Source: Deltaproteobacteria bacterium (GTDB lineage: Bacteria > Desulfobacterota > DSM-4660 > Desulfatiglandales > HGW-15). From it: DNA of 39,988 nt. The translations under genes and the position numbers were made by a program. The stretch's first letter is position 1, and the number at the start of each line of letters is the position of its first letter. The DNA lies in contig JAFDHB010000030.1 of assembly GCA_019308985.1 (NCBI GenBank), forward strand, positions 1-39,988. Reading direction: 5' to 3'. Of this stretch, positions 1 through 7,720 are shown one piece after another. The notes under the pieces were generated by a model. It made no database searches, had not been told where the DNA came from, and was given only the letters and a program-made list of their open reading frames with translations.

Positions 1-1
1 T

Positions 2-2092
2 GCCGTGTCCTTTGATCTTGCCAAGGGCAGACTTTACGGCATTGTAGACGCAGAGGTGCCTGAAAATGTCAGCGCCTTCTTGATCGGAGAAGGCATTCAT
101 CTTAGCAAAGTTACCATAGATGGCAAGCCATACTCTGCCGATACCAGAGATGGCCGTCTCCTCCTGCCTTCCCACCAGGGCAATATCAAGGTCAATCTTG
201 AATATGAATTCACGGCAAATGAAAAAGACCATGATTCCTCTGCCGACACTACCATAGGCGAAAAAGGCTGCTTCCTCATGAAGGGCTGGTATCCTGCGGC
301 TGAAGCGGAACTTTCCCGTTTTTCACTCGAAGTGCTGGTCCCCAGCGATTTCAAGGCCGTCTCTGAGGCGGACCGGACGTCGGAATTAGAGGTTGGTAAG
401 GGCAAACTGGTGAGCTTTGATTTTCCTCACCCGGTGCCTGGGATCCATCTTATCTTGGGCCCCTATGTAGTGTCCAAGGATCACTACAAGCACGTGAGGA
501 TCGAGACATATTTTTTCCCTGAGGACATGGATCTTGCCCACAACTACCTGGAAGTCTTGAAAAAATACCTCAAGCTATACGAGGAACTGCTGGGGCCCTA
601 TCCTTTCAGCCGTTTTGCCGTGGTTGAAAACATCAAGCCAACCGGATTCGGGATGCCCACTTTTACACTTCTTGGACGTCAGGTCCTAAGACTCCCTTTC
701 ATACCAAAGACATCCCTGGGTCATGAGATCTTGCACTCCTGGTTTGGAAATTCCATTTATGTGGATTCACGGGAAGGAAACTGGTCCGAGGGATTGACAA
801 CATATCTAGCGGATCATCTTTACAAGCGTCAGAAAGGAGAAGGCTGGCAATACCGCAGGAAGATCATTGAAGATTTCGAAAGCTACGTCAGGCCCGGGAA
901 CGAGATAGTGGTCAGGGATTTTCAAGGCTCTAATGACCGGGCTGTTCGCACTGTCGGTTACGGCAAGGCAGCCATGATATTTCACATGTTGAAGACTCGT
1001 GTCGGCGGGGAGGCGTTCATTAGGGGGATCAGGTTCGATGTTCCGCCGCCGGTCACGGGTATTGACGTTAAGTCCTTACTTTCCCTCGAAGAAATAATAT
1101 CAAGGGTGGCCCACAGTAAGGTCGTATTCGTGGGGGAAAAACATGATCGTTACGGGGACCACCTGGTTCAACTTGAGGTGATACGGGGACTTTACCGGCT
1201 CCATCCAAAGCTTGCCATAGGGATGGAGATGTTCCAGCGGCCCTATCAAGAGGCCTTGGATCGCTATATATCCGGTACTGCTGACGAAGAAACCTTTCTG
1301 AGAGAGTCCCGTTACTTTAGTACATGGAGATATAACTATTACCTTTACAGAGACATACTGCAATATGCCCGGTCCGAGAAAATCCCTGTCATCGCCCTGA
1401 ACCAGGATAATGAGCTGGTAAGCCGTGTCGCAGAGGTGGGCCTTGAAAAACTGAACAAGGATGAAAGATCCAGGATTCCCGAAGAGCTGGATTTGGAAGA
1501 CGCTTCATACGAGAACCGACTGTTGAAGGCCTTTGAGATGCACCGGGTAGAACTCCCGGGAGGTCGGGCTCCAAAGGTCTTTGAATATTTCCACCAGGCC
1601 CAAATCGTCTGGGATGAAACCATGGCAGAGACTATTGCCAATTTTCTCACCAGGAAACCTGATTATCATGTTGTCGTTCTGGCAGGCAACGGTCATCTGG
1701 AGTATGGGGCAGGGATTCCAAAGAGGCTACGTCGGCGATTTAGCATAGGATATGCCGTCATCCTGCCGGACCCAGGAAGTCCCCTGGAAGTCGGCATTGC
1801 TGATTTCATCGTGTTTCCTGGCAAAGCCAAGGCACCGCACCCTCCGAAGCTCGGGATCAGCGTTGATACAAGCAAGGGCGAACTTGAGGTCAAGGGCTTT
1901 AGTCATGGCAGTAGTGCCAAGGAGGCGGGCATGGAAGAAGGCGATGTAATTATGGCCGTGGACAATCGCCCGGTCAAAGACATCGCGGAGTTGAAGGCCT
2001 CTCTCGCAGTCAGGAAAATCGGCGATACAGTGATCATAACCGTTAAACGTAAGAAGGAAAGACTGAATCTCCAGGTAAAACTAGCGAGGTAG
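2..2092 (+). CDS. M1-type aminopeptidase / ChaN / PDZ fusion protein (5' partial)
   Basis: Three domains can be read in order. Residues about 1-340 are a peptidase M1-like region with the zinc motif HEILH (240-244) followed by WFGN and a third ligand Glu262 in NWSEG. The spacing from the second His to that Glu is 17 residues, one fewer than in classical M1 enzymes. Residues about 365-615 are a ChaN-like (DUF399) domain, recognisable by VGEKHDRYGDH and AGNGHLEYGAGIP. Residues about 623-695 are a PDZ domain. Family knowledge: M1 proteins cleave N-terminal residues, ChaN-like proteins bind haem or act as lipoproteins, and PDZ domains bind peptide C-termini. The frame is open to the window edge; the GTG at 5 is only the first candidate start and no signal peptide is visible, so the true start is probably upstream. 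The M1 part ends abruptly after GGEAFIRGIR, without the usual C-terminal helical region. Confidence 0.85.
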   Translation, partial: AVSFDLAKGRLYGIVDAEVPENVSAFLIGEGIHLSKVTIDGKPYSADTRDGRLLLPSHQGNIKVNLEYEFTANEKDHDSSADTTIGEKGCFLMKGWYPAAEAELSRFSLEVLVPSDFKAVSEADRTSELEVGKGKLVSFDFPHPVPGIHLILGPYVVSKDHYKHVRIETYFFPEDMDLAHNYLEVLKKYLKLYEELLGPYPFSRFAVVENIKPTGFGMPTFTLLGRQVLRLPFIPKTSLGHEILHSWFGNSIYVDSREGNWSEGLTTYLADHLYKRQKGEGWQYRRKIIEDFESYVRPGNEIVVRDFQGSNDRAVRTVGYGKAAMIFHMLKTRVGGEAFIRGIRFDVPPPVTGIDVKSLLSLEEIISRVAHSKVVFVGEKHDRYGDHLVQLEVIRGLYRLHPKLAIGMEMFQRPYQEALDRYISGTADEETFLRESRYFSTWRYNYYLYRDILQYARSEKIPVIALNQDNELVSRVAEVGLEKLNKDERSRIPEELDLEDASYENRLLKAFEMHRVELPGGRAPKVFEYFHQAQIVWDETMAETIANFLTRKPDYHVVVLAGNGHLEYGAGIPKRLRRRFSIGYAVILPDPGSPLEVGIADFIVFPGKAKAPHPPKLGISVDTSKGELEVKGFSHGSSAKEAGMEEGDVIMAVDNRPVKDIAELKASLAVRKIGDTVIITVKRKKERLNLQVKLAR

Positions 2093-2263
2093 ATGTTAAA
2101 CCCCAGTTGTTTGTTATCAGTTATTTGTTATCAGCTATTCGATCGATCTTGATCTCTGTTGCCATATCCCGAGCAGAGACGAGATATCACTTCACGTGTC
2201 TGGCCTTTGAAACGTATAACCAATAAGGATCAAAAAATAACGGCTGATCGGGCTTTGGCTCGG
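2093..2263. other. Convergent intergenic spacer with short direct repeats
   Basis: This spacer separates two convergent genes. It holds the tandem-like repeat TTATCAGTTATTTGTTATCAGCTATT (given here in two halves: TTATCAGTTATTTG, then TTATCAGCTATT) near 2116-2141. A weak GATCA/TGATC dyad beside an A-run at about 2229-2250 could serve as a terminator, but it is not a convincing intrinsic terminator on either strand. I see no gene. Confidence 0.3.
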
Positions 2264-3445
2264 CTAGGGTTGTGTATTGTTTTGTTTTTTGAAGGCGGTG
2301 AGGGGCTCATAGATAGGGTCTCCTTCCCTGAAACGCTCTGGCCTCAGGGAGTAAATATCCAAACTCTTTGCGCTCCCTTCCGTGACTATCTCGGCAACCA
2401 GCATCCCCGCGGCCGGGCTATGTTGGAAGCCATGTCCGCTGAAACCGTTTGCGAAGATAAAGCCCTTTACCTCTGGAGAGGCGCCGATTATGGCGTGGTG
2501 ATCAGGCGAGATCTCATAAAGCCCGGCCCAACCACTTGCGATCCTGGCGTGTTTCATTAGAGGTATCCGGTGAATCGCCATTGCTGCAGCCCACTCCCTG
2601 CCGTCAAAGTCCGTGCCTTCATTGAAGGAACTCTCTTTGTCCTGGGGCCCTGCCAAAAGAAACCCCTTACCCTCGCCCCGAGCGTACCAGCCCTGTTCCA
2701 GGTCAATAACCATTGGCAAGCGCGGGGGTGATTCGAAGGGCGCGGTAAAGAACACCTGCCTTCTCAGGGGCCGAACGGGTAGTTCCAAGCCGGCCATCTT
2801 GGCCACACGCGCTGCATAGGGTCCTGCTGCATTGATCAGGACAGGAGTCGAAATCCACTCCCTTCTTGAGGTTTCAACGGCCTCGACGCGACCTCCCCTT
2901 ACCTTGATCCCCGTGACTTCCACCCCCTCCCTGATCTTGACTCCCAGGCGTCTTGCCCCCTTTGCAAACCCCTGAAGCACCTCGTTGGGTCCCGCATAGC
3001 CGTCGCAGGGGGTATAGGATCCCCCCGCCAGATCCGCCACCATCAGCTCCGGCCACCTTCTGCGGATCTCTCTTTGACCCAAAAGCTCCACTTCGATGCC
3101 GGCAGAGGCCAGCATTTCCGCCGTATGCTCAAGGGCCTCCATTTGCCGCCTCCTGGAAGCGACAAACAGGTAACCAATGGGACGAAATCCGGGATCCACA
3201 CCAAATTCATCCTCGAAACTATCAAAGACCCCTCGACTCAGGATGGAGAACCGGAGGTTTATCTCGGTGGAAAACTGCATACGAATTCCGCCTGCACACT
3301 TGCTCGTTGCCCCGGACCCGAGCATACTCTTCTCGAGAAGTACGATCCTACCTGTCCCTTTCTTGGCAAGGTAGTATGCCGTGCTCACACCAATGATCCC
3401 TCCACCAATAATAACTACGTCAGCAACCTGAGCCGTTTCTTTCAT
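2264..3445 (-). CDS. FAD-dependent oxidoreductase, DadA / sarcosine oxidase beta-like
   Basis: This 393-residue protein begins with a Rossmann dinucleotide motif (GGGIIG, residues 14-19), a second-strand acidic residue in IVLLEK, and the GSGATSKCAGGIR segment typical of the D-amino acid oxidase fold family. The C-terminal GWAGLYEISPDHHAIIG and GFSGHGFQHSPAAG motifs match the FAD-closing region of sarcosine oxidase beta and DadA-like proteins. Such enzymes oxidise secondary or D-amino acids to imines; the substrate here is unknown. There is no signal peptide, so it is probably cytoplasmic. The start has a good ribosome site (GGGAGTAGGAA just before ATG). It converges on the peptidase fusion gene and stands alone, so context gives little help. 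Confidence 0.85.
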   Translation of the reverse strand: MKETAQVADVVIIGGGIIGVSTAYYLAKKGTGRIVLLEKSMLGSGATSKCAGGIRMQFSTEINLRFSILSRGVFDSFEDEFGVDPGFRPIGYLFVASRRRQMEALEHTAEMLASAGIEVELLGQREIRRRWPELMVADLAGGSYTPCDGYAGPNEVLQGFAKGARRLGVKIREGVEVTGIKVRGGRVEAVETSRREWISTPVLINAAGPYAARVAKMAGLELPVRPLRRQVFFTAPFESPPRLPMVIDLEQGWYARGEGKGFLLAGPQDKESSFNEGTDFDGREWAAAMAIHRIPLMKHARIASGWAGLYEISPDHHAIIGASPEVKGFIFANGFSGHGFQHSPAAGMLVAEIVTEGSAKSLDIYSLRPERFREGDPIYEPLTAFKKQNNTQP

Positions 3446-3738
3446 TTCCTACTCCCGCCTCCCTTGCCTGTATGACGCCCCAGGGCTCATTGTATCTCAA
3501 TTCTATAGGATACAGCACTCCTCGGCAATAGGTATTGCCCGTTTACTGCTTCCACCCTCTCATTATCCCGGCAACACCCAGAAAATGGTTGAACTGGATT
3601 GGATTTTGTTGGATTCTTGGGATAATTCTTGCTTTTGGCCGCGCTCAGCTTGCACACTAAAACCTTGCGAAGGGCCTTTTTGCAGGCTGCACACAAAGCC
3701 TGAGAAAGGATTTCCTGACGCTCCCGGGAGGGCCCCAC
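3446..3738. other. Divergent intergenic region
   Basis: This roughly 290-base region lies between the divergent oxidoreductase and NfeD-like genes. It contains a small perfect hairpin, GGCAAT-AGGT-ATTGCC (3523-3538), and the ribosome-binding GGGAGGG at 3726-3732. I see no clear promoter pair and no gene. Confidence 0.3.
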
Positions 3739-4158
3739 TTGGCTGCAAAAAAGGACAGGTGGTCCACAAGGACCCTTATCAAGTATATCCTTTTGCAGAT
3801 ACCTGCCTTGGCACTTCTGATCTTCGGGCTGTTGTTCATCCGCAGGTGGGTTGAGGTGTCACCATGGGTCTTCTGGGGCTCCATCATCCTGTGGATCGGC
3901 AAAGATATTATCCTCTTCCCATTCCTATGGCGTTCTTATGAGGGGAATCCGGGCAAGGAGAACAATCCTCTGATAGGGGCAAAAGGGGTTACACGGGAAC
4001 GACTGGACCCCTTTGGTTATATATTGATCCGGGGTGAACTCTGGAAGGCAAGGGTGCCCAAAGGATGCTCGCCCATCGAAGCGGGAACCCAGGTCAGGGT
4101 TGAGGATGTTGAAGGGCTTACCTTGGTCGTACAACCCCATTCTGAAGTCTCCCTCTGA
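3739..4158 (+). CDS. Small NfeD-like membrane protein
   Basis: This 139-residue protein has two predicted membrane helices (about residues 12-33 and 40-58). A soluble C-terminal stretch of about 60 residues follows (GAKGVTRERLDPFGYILIRGELWKARV split here as GAKGVTRERLDPFGYIL, then IRGELWKARV), ending in GTQVRVEDVEGLTLVVQ. That tail matches the OB-fold domain of NfeD proteins, which usually pair with stomatin-like (SPFH) proteins in the membrane. No SPFH gene is nearby, so the partner is unknown. The start is a TTG at 3739 preceded by GGGAGGG at 3726-3732 with six bases of spacing; no ATG fits better. The amidase starts 69 bases downstream on the same strand and may be co-transcribed. Confidence 0.7.
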   Translation: MAAKKDRWSTRTLIKYILLQIPALALLIFGLLFIRRWVEVSPWVFWGSIILWIGKDIILFPFLWRSYEGNPGKENNPLIGAKGVTRERLDPFGYILIRGELWKARVPKGCSPIEAGTQVRVEDVEGLTLVVQPHSEVSL

Positions 4159-4227
4159 TATTGCCGAAACATTGCGCCTCCTCAGGCCCGTGGGAGCCCT
4201 TTTCGTCTTTCTAGGACGGCATTATTA

Positions 4228-5520
4228 ATGAAAACTTTTGATAGGATAACCCGGATACGCTCCGGAGACATTGACCTCTTGGATTATATGCGAGGGGTAT
4301 GTGACCGGATCGAATCCCTCGATCCCAAAATCCACGCTCTCGTGGAAGGCACCTATGACAGGGAAAGGATCTTGAAAGAGGCATCCCTTCTGAAAGAAAG
4401 GTACCCCACTCCTGACTCAAGGCCCCCGCTCTTTGGCGTCTCCCTGGGCGTCAAGGACATCTTTAGAGTCTGGGGCCTTCCTACCAGGTGTGGCTCAAGC
4501 CTGCCGCCGGATCTCTTTCAGGGCGTGGAAGCCACTTGCGTATCCAAGCTCAAGAGCGCAGGGGCCATAGTGATCGGGAAAACGATCACCACGGAATTTG
4601 CCTATTTTGAACCCGGTCCAACCAGGAATCCACACAACCCTGACTGTACGCCCGGCGGCTCCAGTAGTGGATCTGCCGCCGGGGTTGCCATGGATTTTTT
4701 CTTGCTCGCCCTCGGCACCCAGACCGTAGGCTCTGTGATAAGGCCCGCATCTTTCTGCGGGGTTGTGGGCTTCAAACCCTCCTTTGGGAGGATATCCCTC
4801 GCCGGGGTGATACCTTTCTCCAAGTCCGCAGACCATGTGGGAATATTCTGCAAGGACCTTTCGGGCATCGAACCGTTTATGTCGATTCTGGCCGAAGACT
4901 GGCGCCCGATTGATGAAAAGGCCTTGAAGCAAAATCCCGTCTTTGCCGTGCCCGAAGGACCGTACCTGGATCAGGCTACCGACCATGGACGTCGCTATTT
5001 TGAAAAGAAGATTCAAGATTTCCTAAAGGCCGGCCTGGAGATCAGACACGTCAACGCCCTCACGAATATCAATACTATCAATGAAAACCACAACAGGCTC
5101 ATAGGGGCAGAGATGGCCAGGGTGCATTCTTCCTGGTACAGGCAATACGAACACCTTTACCGGCCCAAGACGGCTGAGCTCATAAGGAAAGGCATGACTG
5201 TCAGCGAAGATGAACTCAAAAGGCTGTCTGAATCCAGGATCAGATTTCGCAATCAAGTTGAAAGGTTCATGGGTTCTGAAGGCATCGATTACTGGATATG
5301 CCCTTCTGCCACCGACCATGCGCCCAGGGGTCTGGAAACCACCGGTGACCCCATAATGAATCTCCCCTGGACCCATGCAGGTCTTCCAGTCCTGTCCATC
5401 CCTTCAGGGCTGGATGACTTCAACATGCCCCAGGCAATCCAGGTCATAGGTCGCTTCGGGAGGGATGAGGAACTGGCACGCAATTGCACATCAATATTCG
5501 GAGAACACCCTATGTTATAG
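4228..5520 (+). CDS. Amidase signature family enzyme (GatA/AtzF-like)
   Basis: The protein has 430 residues and carries the Ser-cisSer-Lys triad of the amidase signature family. The Lys is K76 in GVKDIF, the cis-Ser lies in PGGSSSGSAAG (about residue 146), and the nucleophile is S169 in TQTVGSVIRPASFCG. Enzymes of this family hydrolyse amides, including allophanate, indoleacetamide and Gln-tRNA intermediates. The length and GSVIRPA variant fit a stand-alone amidase rather than GatA, and there is no gatB or gatC nearby. The ribosome site (AGGAC) is weak. Its stop overlaps the stop of the convergent transporter gene by six bases. The substrate is unknown; a link to the amide chemistry of the hydantoinase cluster 9 kb away is possible but unproven. 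Confidence 0.88.
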   Translation: MKTFDRITRIRSGDIDLLDYMRGVCDRIESLDPKIHALVEGTYDRERILKEASLLKERYPTPDSRPPLFGVSLGVKDIFRVWGLPTRCGSSLPPDLFQGVEATCVSKLKSAGAIVIGKTITTEFAYFEPGPTRNPHNPDCTPGGSSSGSAAGVAMDFFLLALGTQTVGSVIRPASFCGVVGFKPSFGRISLAGVIPFSKSADHVGIFCKDLSGIEPFMSILAEDWRPIDEKALKQNPVFAVPEGPYLDQATDHGRRYFEKKIQDFLKAGLEIRHVNALTNINTINENHNRLIGAEMARVHSSWYRQYEHLYRPKTAELIRKGMTVSEDELKRLSESRIRFRNQVERFMGSEGIDYWICPSATDHAPRGLETTGDPIMNLPWTHAGLPVLSIPSGLDDFNMPQAIQVIGRFGRDEELARNCTSIFGEHPML

Positions 5521-6375
5521 CCTCAAAAGAATGACCGAAAGTACAGTCAAGACCATGCCGACCAACCTTGTCGGGGTCAGGGCCTCCTTGTATATGAGAG
5601 ATGACAATAGAATGGATATGACAAAGTGCATCCCCATAATTGATGCGATGATGGAGAGGGGACCGTTCGACAAGGCCTCCAAAAAGGCATAGAACCCACC
5701 CAGATTAATCAACCCCATAAACAGGCCAAGGAAAACCGCTTTCCGGGTATCCCCTGGAACGCTTTCCACCACCATCCTCTTTCTCAGGCCAAAGGAACAG
5801 ATCATGGAGATGGTGTAGGAAAGGGCCATGAAGGCGAGCTTGTCCGTATGCAGGGCCGCGAACTTGCTGGAGATCGTGGCCCCGGCACCGCTGAAAAGGG
5901 AGACCAACACGTAGGCGATCCCTTCCTTTGCCCCCTTGAATTGTGCATCCCCTTTCTGGGCATCTCTTGCGAGTAACAGGATCACGATTATGGCCGTAAC
6001 TATTCCTGCTATCTGGTAAGAGGTCAGTCGATCCTTGAAAAACACGATGGAAAAGAGAACTACCACTGCGACATTCAGCCTGATAATAGGGTATGCCACG
6101 CTTGACGGAACCCTTTTCAGGGCCTCTATGTGGGATATGGTGGCTATGAGAAACGTGCCGCTGTTTATAGCACTTATCAGGATCAATGGACCAAGGCCTG
6201 ATAAGGACCTGCCTTGCACAAAAAAGAGGATGGTACTCAACACCGCCACCGTCGCCATGAAGGACGTGGTGGTTACTGCCGTATTGAACCCTTTCTCCGC
6301 GGACACCTTGTACAAGAACCTCTGCGTCCCCAGAAGAAGGAGTGCTAAAATGGCAAATATATACCAGTTTTCCAT
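5515..6375 (-). CDS. EamA/DMT-superfamily membrane transporter
   Basis: The 286-residue protein is almost entirely hydrophobic with about ten predicted membrane helices in two halves, the layout of EamA/DMT drug/metabolite transporters. The second half opens at about residue 155 (GIAYVLVSLFSGAGATI) and ends in the typical MGMHFVISILLSSLIYKEAL segment with the conserved Glu before the last helix. Family members export amino acids or metabolites, or import sugars; the substrate here cannot be read. The start ATG has AGAAGAG upstream. The gene is convergent with the amidase, sharing six bases at the stops. Confidence 0.85.
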   Translation of the reverse strand: MENWYIFAILALLLLGTQRFLYKVSAEKGFNTAVTTTSFMATVAVLSTILFFVQGRSLSGLGPLILISAINSGTFLIATISHIEALKRVPSSVAYPIIRLNVAVVVLFSIVFFKDRLTSYQIAGIVTAIIVILLLARDAQKGDAQFKGAKEGIAYVLVSLFSGAGATISSKFAALHTDKLAFMALSYTISMICSFGLRKRMVVESVPGDTRKAVFLGLFMGLINLGGFYAFLEALSNGPLSIIASIMGMHFVISILLSSLIYKEALTPTRLVGMVLTVLSVILLRL

Positions 6376-6705
6376 AATATCTCTTCTTGACTATGTCCCC
6401 GATCCTCTTTACCTCCCCCCACCATTTCTTACTAGCATCCGGCAAAAAAAGAAACGCTTTTTCCAGGGGAACCCTACCTCCTGCCATCAAGCCGCCCCCT
6501 GTTCGGCTTTCGCCTCAGCCTCACATGAAATGCCATATCCGGGAGGACATTTCTTCTCGTTCTCTGGCCCTAGGTGGAGGGTCAGGCTAATCAACGAGCA
6601 ATAAATTGACATGCGGATTACAAGGGCCTATCTTCTTTTTGAGTGCTTCTTCAGCATCTCTAGGTTGTCCGGGTGGAAAATCTATGACCAAGAAGAAAGG
6701 AGAAT
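6376..6705. other. Divergent intergenic region upstream of nickel SOD
   Basis: This 330-base region separates the transporter gene (minus) from the nickel SOD gene (plus). Apart from the promoter candidate at 6606-6634 and an AAGGAG ribosome site at 6697-6702, I see no gene or RNA. The long open frames crossing it look like shadows of the transporter. Confidence 0.4.
6606..6634 (+). promoter_or_regulatory. Sigma-70 type promoter candidate for nickel SOD
   Basis: A perfect -35 TTGACA (6606-6611) is followed by a 17-base spacer and a -10 TATCTT (6629-6634), which matches four of six consensus positions. It would start transcription near 6641, about 65 bases before the SOD start codon. No operator repeat is obvious. 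Confidence 0.5.
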
Positions 6706-7164
6706 GTGAAAATAATGAGAAAAATCATGCTTCAAGTGATACTGGTTGTTTCGGCCCTGATCCTTACTGCTTCCACGGCCTTTGCCCACTGTGAAATACC
6801 CTGCGGCATTTACGATGATGAGGCCAGGATCAATATGATAGAGGAAGATATCACCACCATTGAAAAATCTATGAAGGAGATTCTCCGGCTGCAAAAGGAG
6901 AGCCCGGTAAATTACAACCAACTGGTCCGATGGATCATGAACAAGGAACAACACGCTGACAGGTTGCAGGAGATCGTCAGCCAGTACTTCTTGACACAAA
7001 GGATAAAAATAGGCGCAGAAAAATATGCAGAGAAGTTATCGCTCCTCCACAAGATGCTGGTCTATGGGATGAAGGCGAAACAGACTACCGACCTTCCCCA
7101 TGTCAAGACCCTGAGGTCTCTGTTAAAAGATTTCCACGACCTGTATTTCGCTGAGCACAATTGA
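6706..7164 (+). CDS. sodN: Nickel superoxide dismutase with Sec signal peptide
   Basis: This enzyme disproportionates superoxide to oxygen and peroxide at a Ni centre held by the N-terminal hook. The hook motif HCEIPCGIYDD is plain; after removal of residues 1-27 the chain would begin His1-Cys2-x-x-Pro5-Cys6-Gly-x-Tyr9, the full nickel-binding set. The remaining about 115 residues are a helical bundle, normal for NiSOD. Residues 1-27 are not the short propeptide seen in Streptomyces but a classical Sec signal: basic N-end, hydrophobic core VILVVSALILTAS, and cleavage site AFA before the His. Signal peptidase I would thus expose the Ni-binding His, and the enzyme would act outside the cytoplasm. 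No sodX protease gene is adjacent. Two starts are possible: GTG at 6706, three bases from the ribosome site, or ATG at 6715, twelve bases away. Confidence 0.93.
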   Translation: MKIMRKIMLQVILVVSALILTASTAFAHCEIPCGIYDDEARINMIEEDITTIEKSMKEILRLQKESPVNYNQLVRWIMNKEQHADRLQEIVSQYFLTQRIKIGAEKYAEKLSLLHKMLVYGMKAKQTTDLPHVKTLRSLLKDFHDLYFAEHN

Positions 7165-7212
7165 ACCACTTATTGGCCCAGAAAGCACAAAGCCGCTGGA
7201 ATGTCAGAGATG

Positions 7213-7268
7213 TGTCCCGGCTTTTTGGGACAATTTGTGTCATTGTACGTGACGAAAATTGTCGGGAC
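7213..7268. promoter_or_regulatory. Overlapping inverted repeats downstream of nickel SOD
   Basis: Two hairpins overlap. TGTCCC (7213-7218) pairs with GGGACA (7227-7232). A larger imperfect stem pairs 7229-7242 with 7250-7263 (12 of 14 positions, arms beginning GACAATTT and ending AAATTGTC, 7-base loop). GTCCC can alternatively pair with GGGAC at 7264-7268, enclosing the larger stem. There is no T-run, so this is not a standard terminator; it may be a processing or regulatory structure between the two genes. Confidence 0.3.
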
Positions 7269-7341
7269 CTAATTCGTGCCAAACCCCTCCCTTACCTATC
7301 TAACCATCCGTTATACATTAATAAATCAAGATTCGGCCAAT

Positions 7342-7358
7342 TTGGAATGGTTCTTGCT
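7342..7358 (+). promoter_or_regulatory. Sigma-54 type promoter candidate
   Basis: The sequence TTGGAATGGTTCTTGCT has the invariant GG and GC dinucleotides of RpoN promoters exactly 12 bases apart (7344 and 7356). It departs from the YTGGCACG-rNNN-TTGCW consensus mainly at two positions. It would start transcription near 7369, about 50 bases before the small protein at 7421. No RpoN activator gene is visible. Confidence 0.35.
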
Positions 7359-7420
7359 GGCACCCCCTACTATTATCACGTGACAAGCCCTTCATGGGAG
7401 GGGCAAGAAGGAGGTCTACC

Positions 7421-7642
7421 ATGAAAATGATATTGAAGGTTTACGAACACAAGGAGACACTGGAGAAAGAATTCTCGAGCATTGAAGAAGCTAACACTGC
7501 GGTTGAAAAAATGATGGAGGAAAACCCCAACCTCCATATAGAACCTTACTTTGAGGTGGACGCAGGTTGTGTGACCGATGAATCTGATTCCCAGGAAGAA
7601 GAATGCAAGGATCTCGGAACACTGGCAAAGGCCGCGGGATGA
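7421..7642 (+). CDS. Small acidic protein of unknown function (73 aa)
   Basis: I do not recognise this protein. The start is ATG at 7421 with an excellent ribosome site AAGGAGG (7408-7414); the same frame is open to 7394 but that start lacks a ribosome site. The first half (MKMILKVYEHKETLEKEFSS) looks like a beta strand followed by a helix rich in Glu and Lys. The C-terminal tail is acidic with two Cys residues (VDAGCVTDESDSQEEECKDL). There is no signal peptide or membrane helix, so it is probably cytoplasmic. It follows the nickel SOD gene by about 256 bases and may have its own sigma-54 promoter, which would separate it from the SOD. Confidence 0.6.
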   Translation: MKMILKVYEHKETLEKEFSSIEEANTAVEKMMEENPNLHIEPYFEVDAGCVTDESDSQEEECKDLGTLAKAAG

Positions 7643-7720
7643 CAGAATGAAACCCTTGAATACGGGGTGCTTTGGCATGGCCAATCCCGCCGCCATACCC
7701 TGAACTTGATGCCAACAGCT

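Noticed and set aside
2159..2560. 133-aa plus-strand gene
   Set aside because: It overlaps the 3' half of the spacer and the antisense of the FAD oxidoreductase, with no ribosome site or motif.
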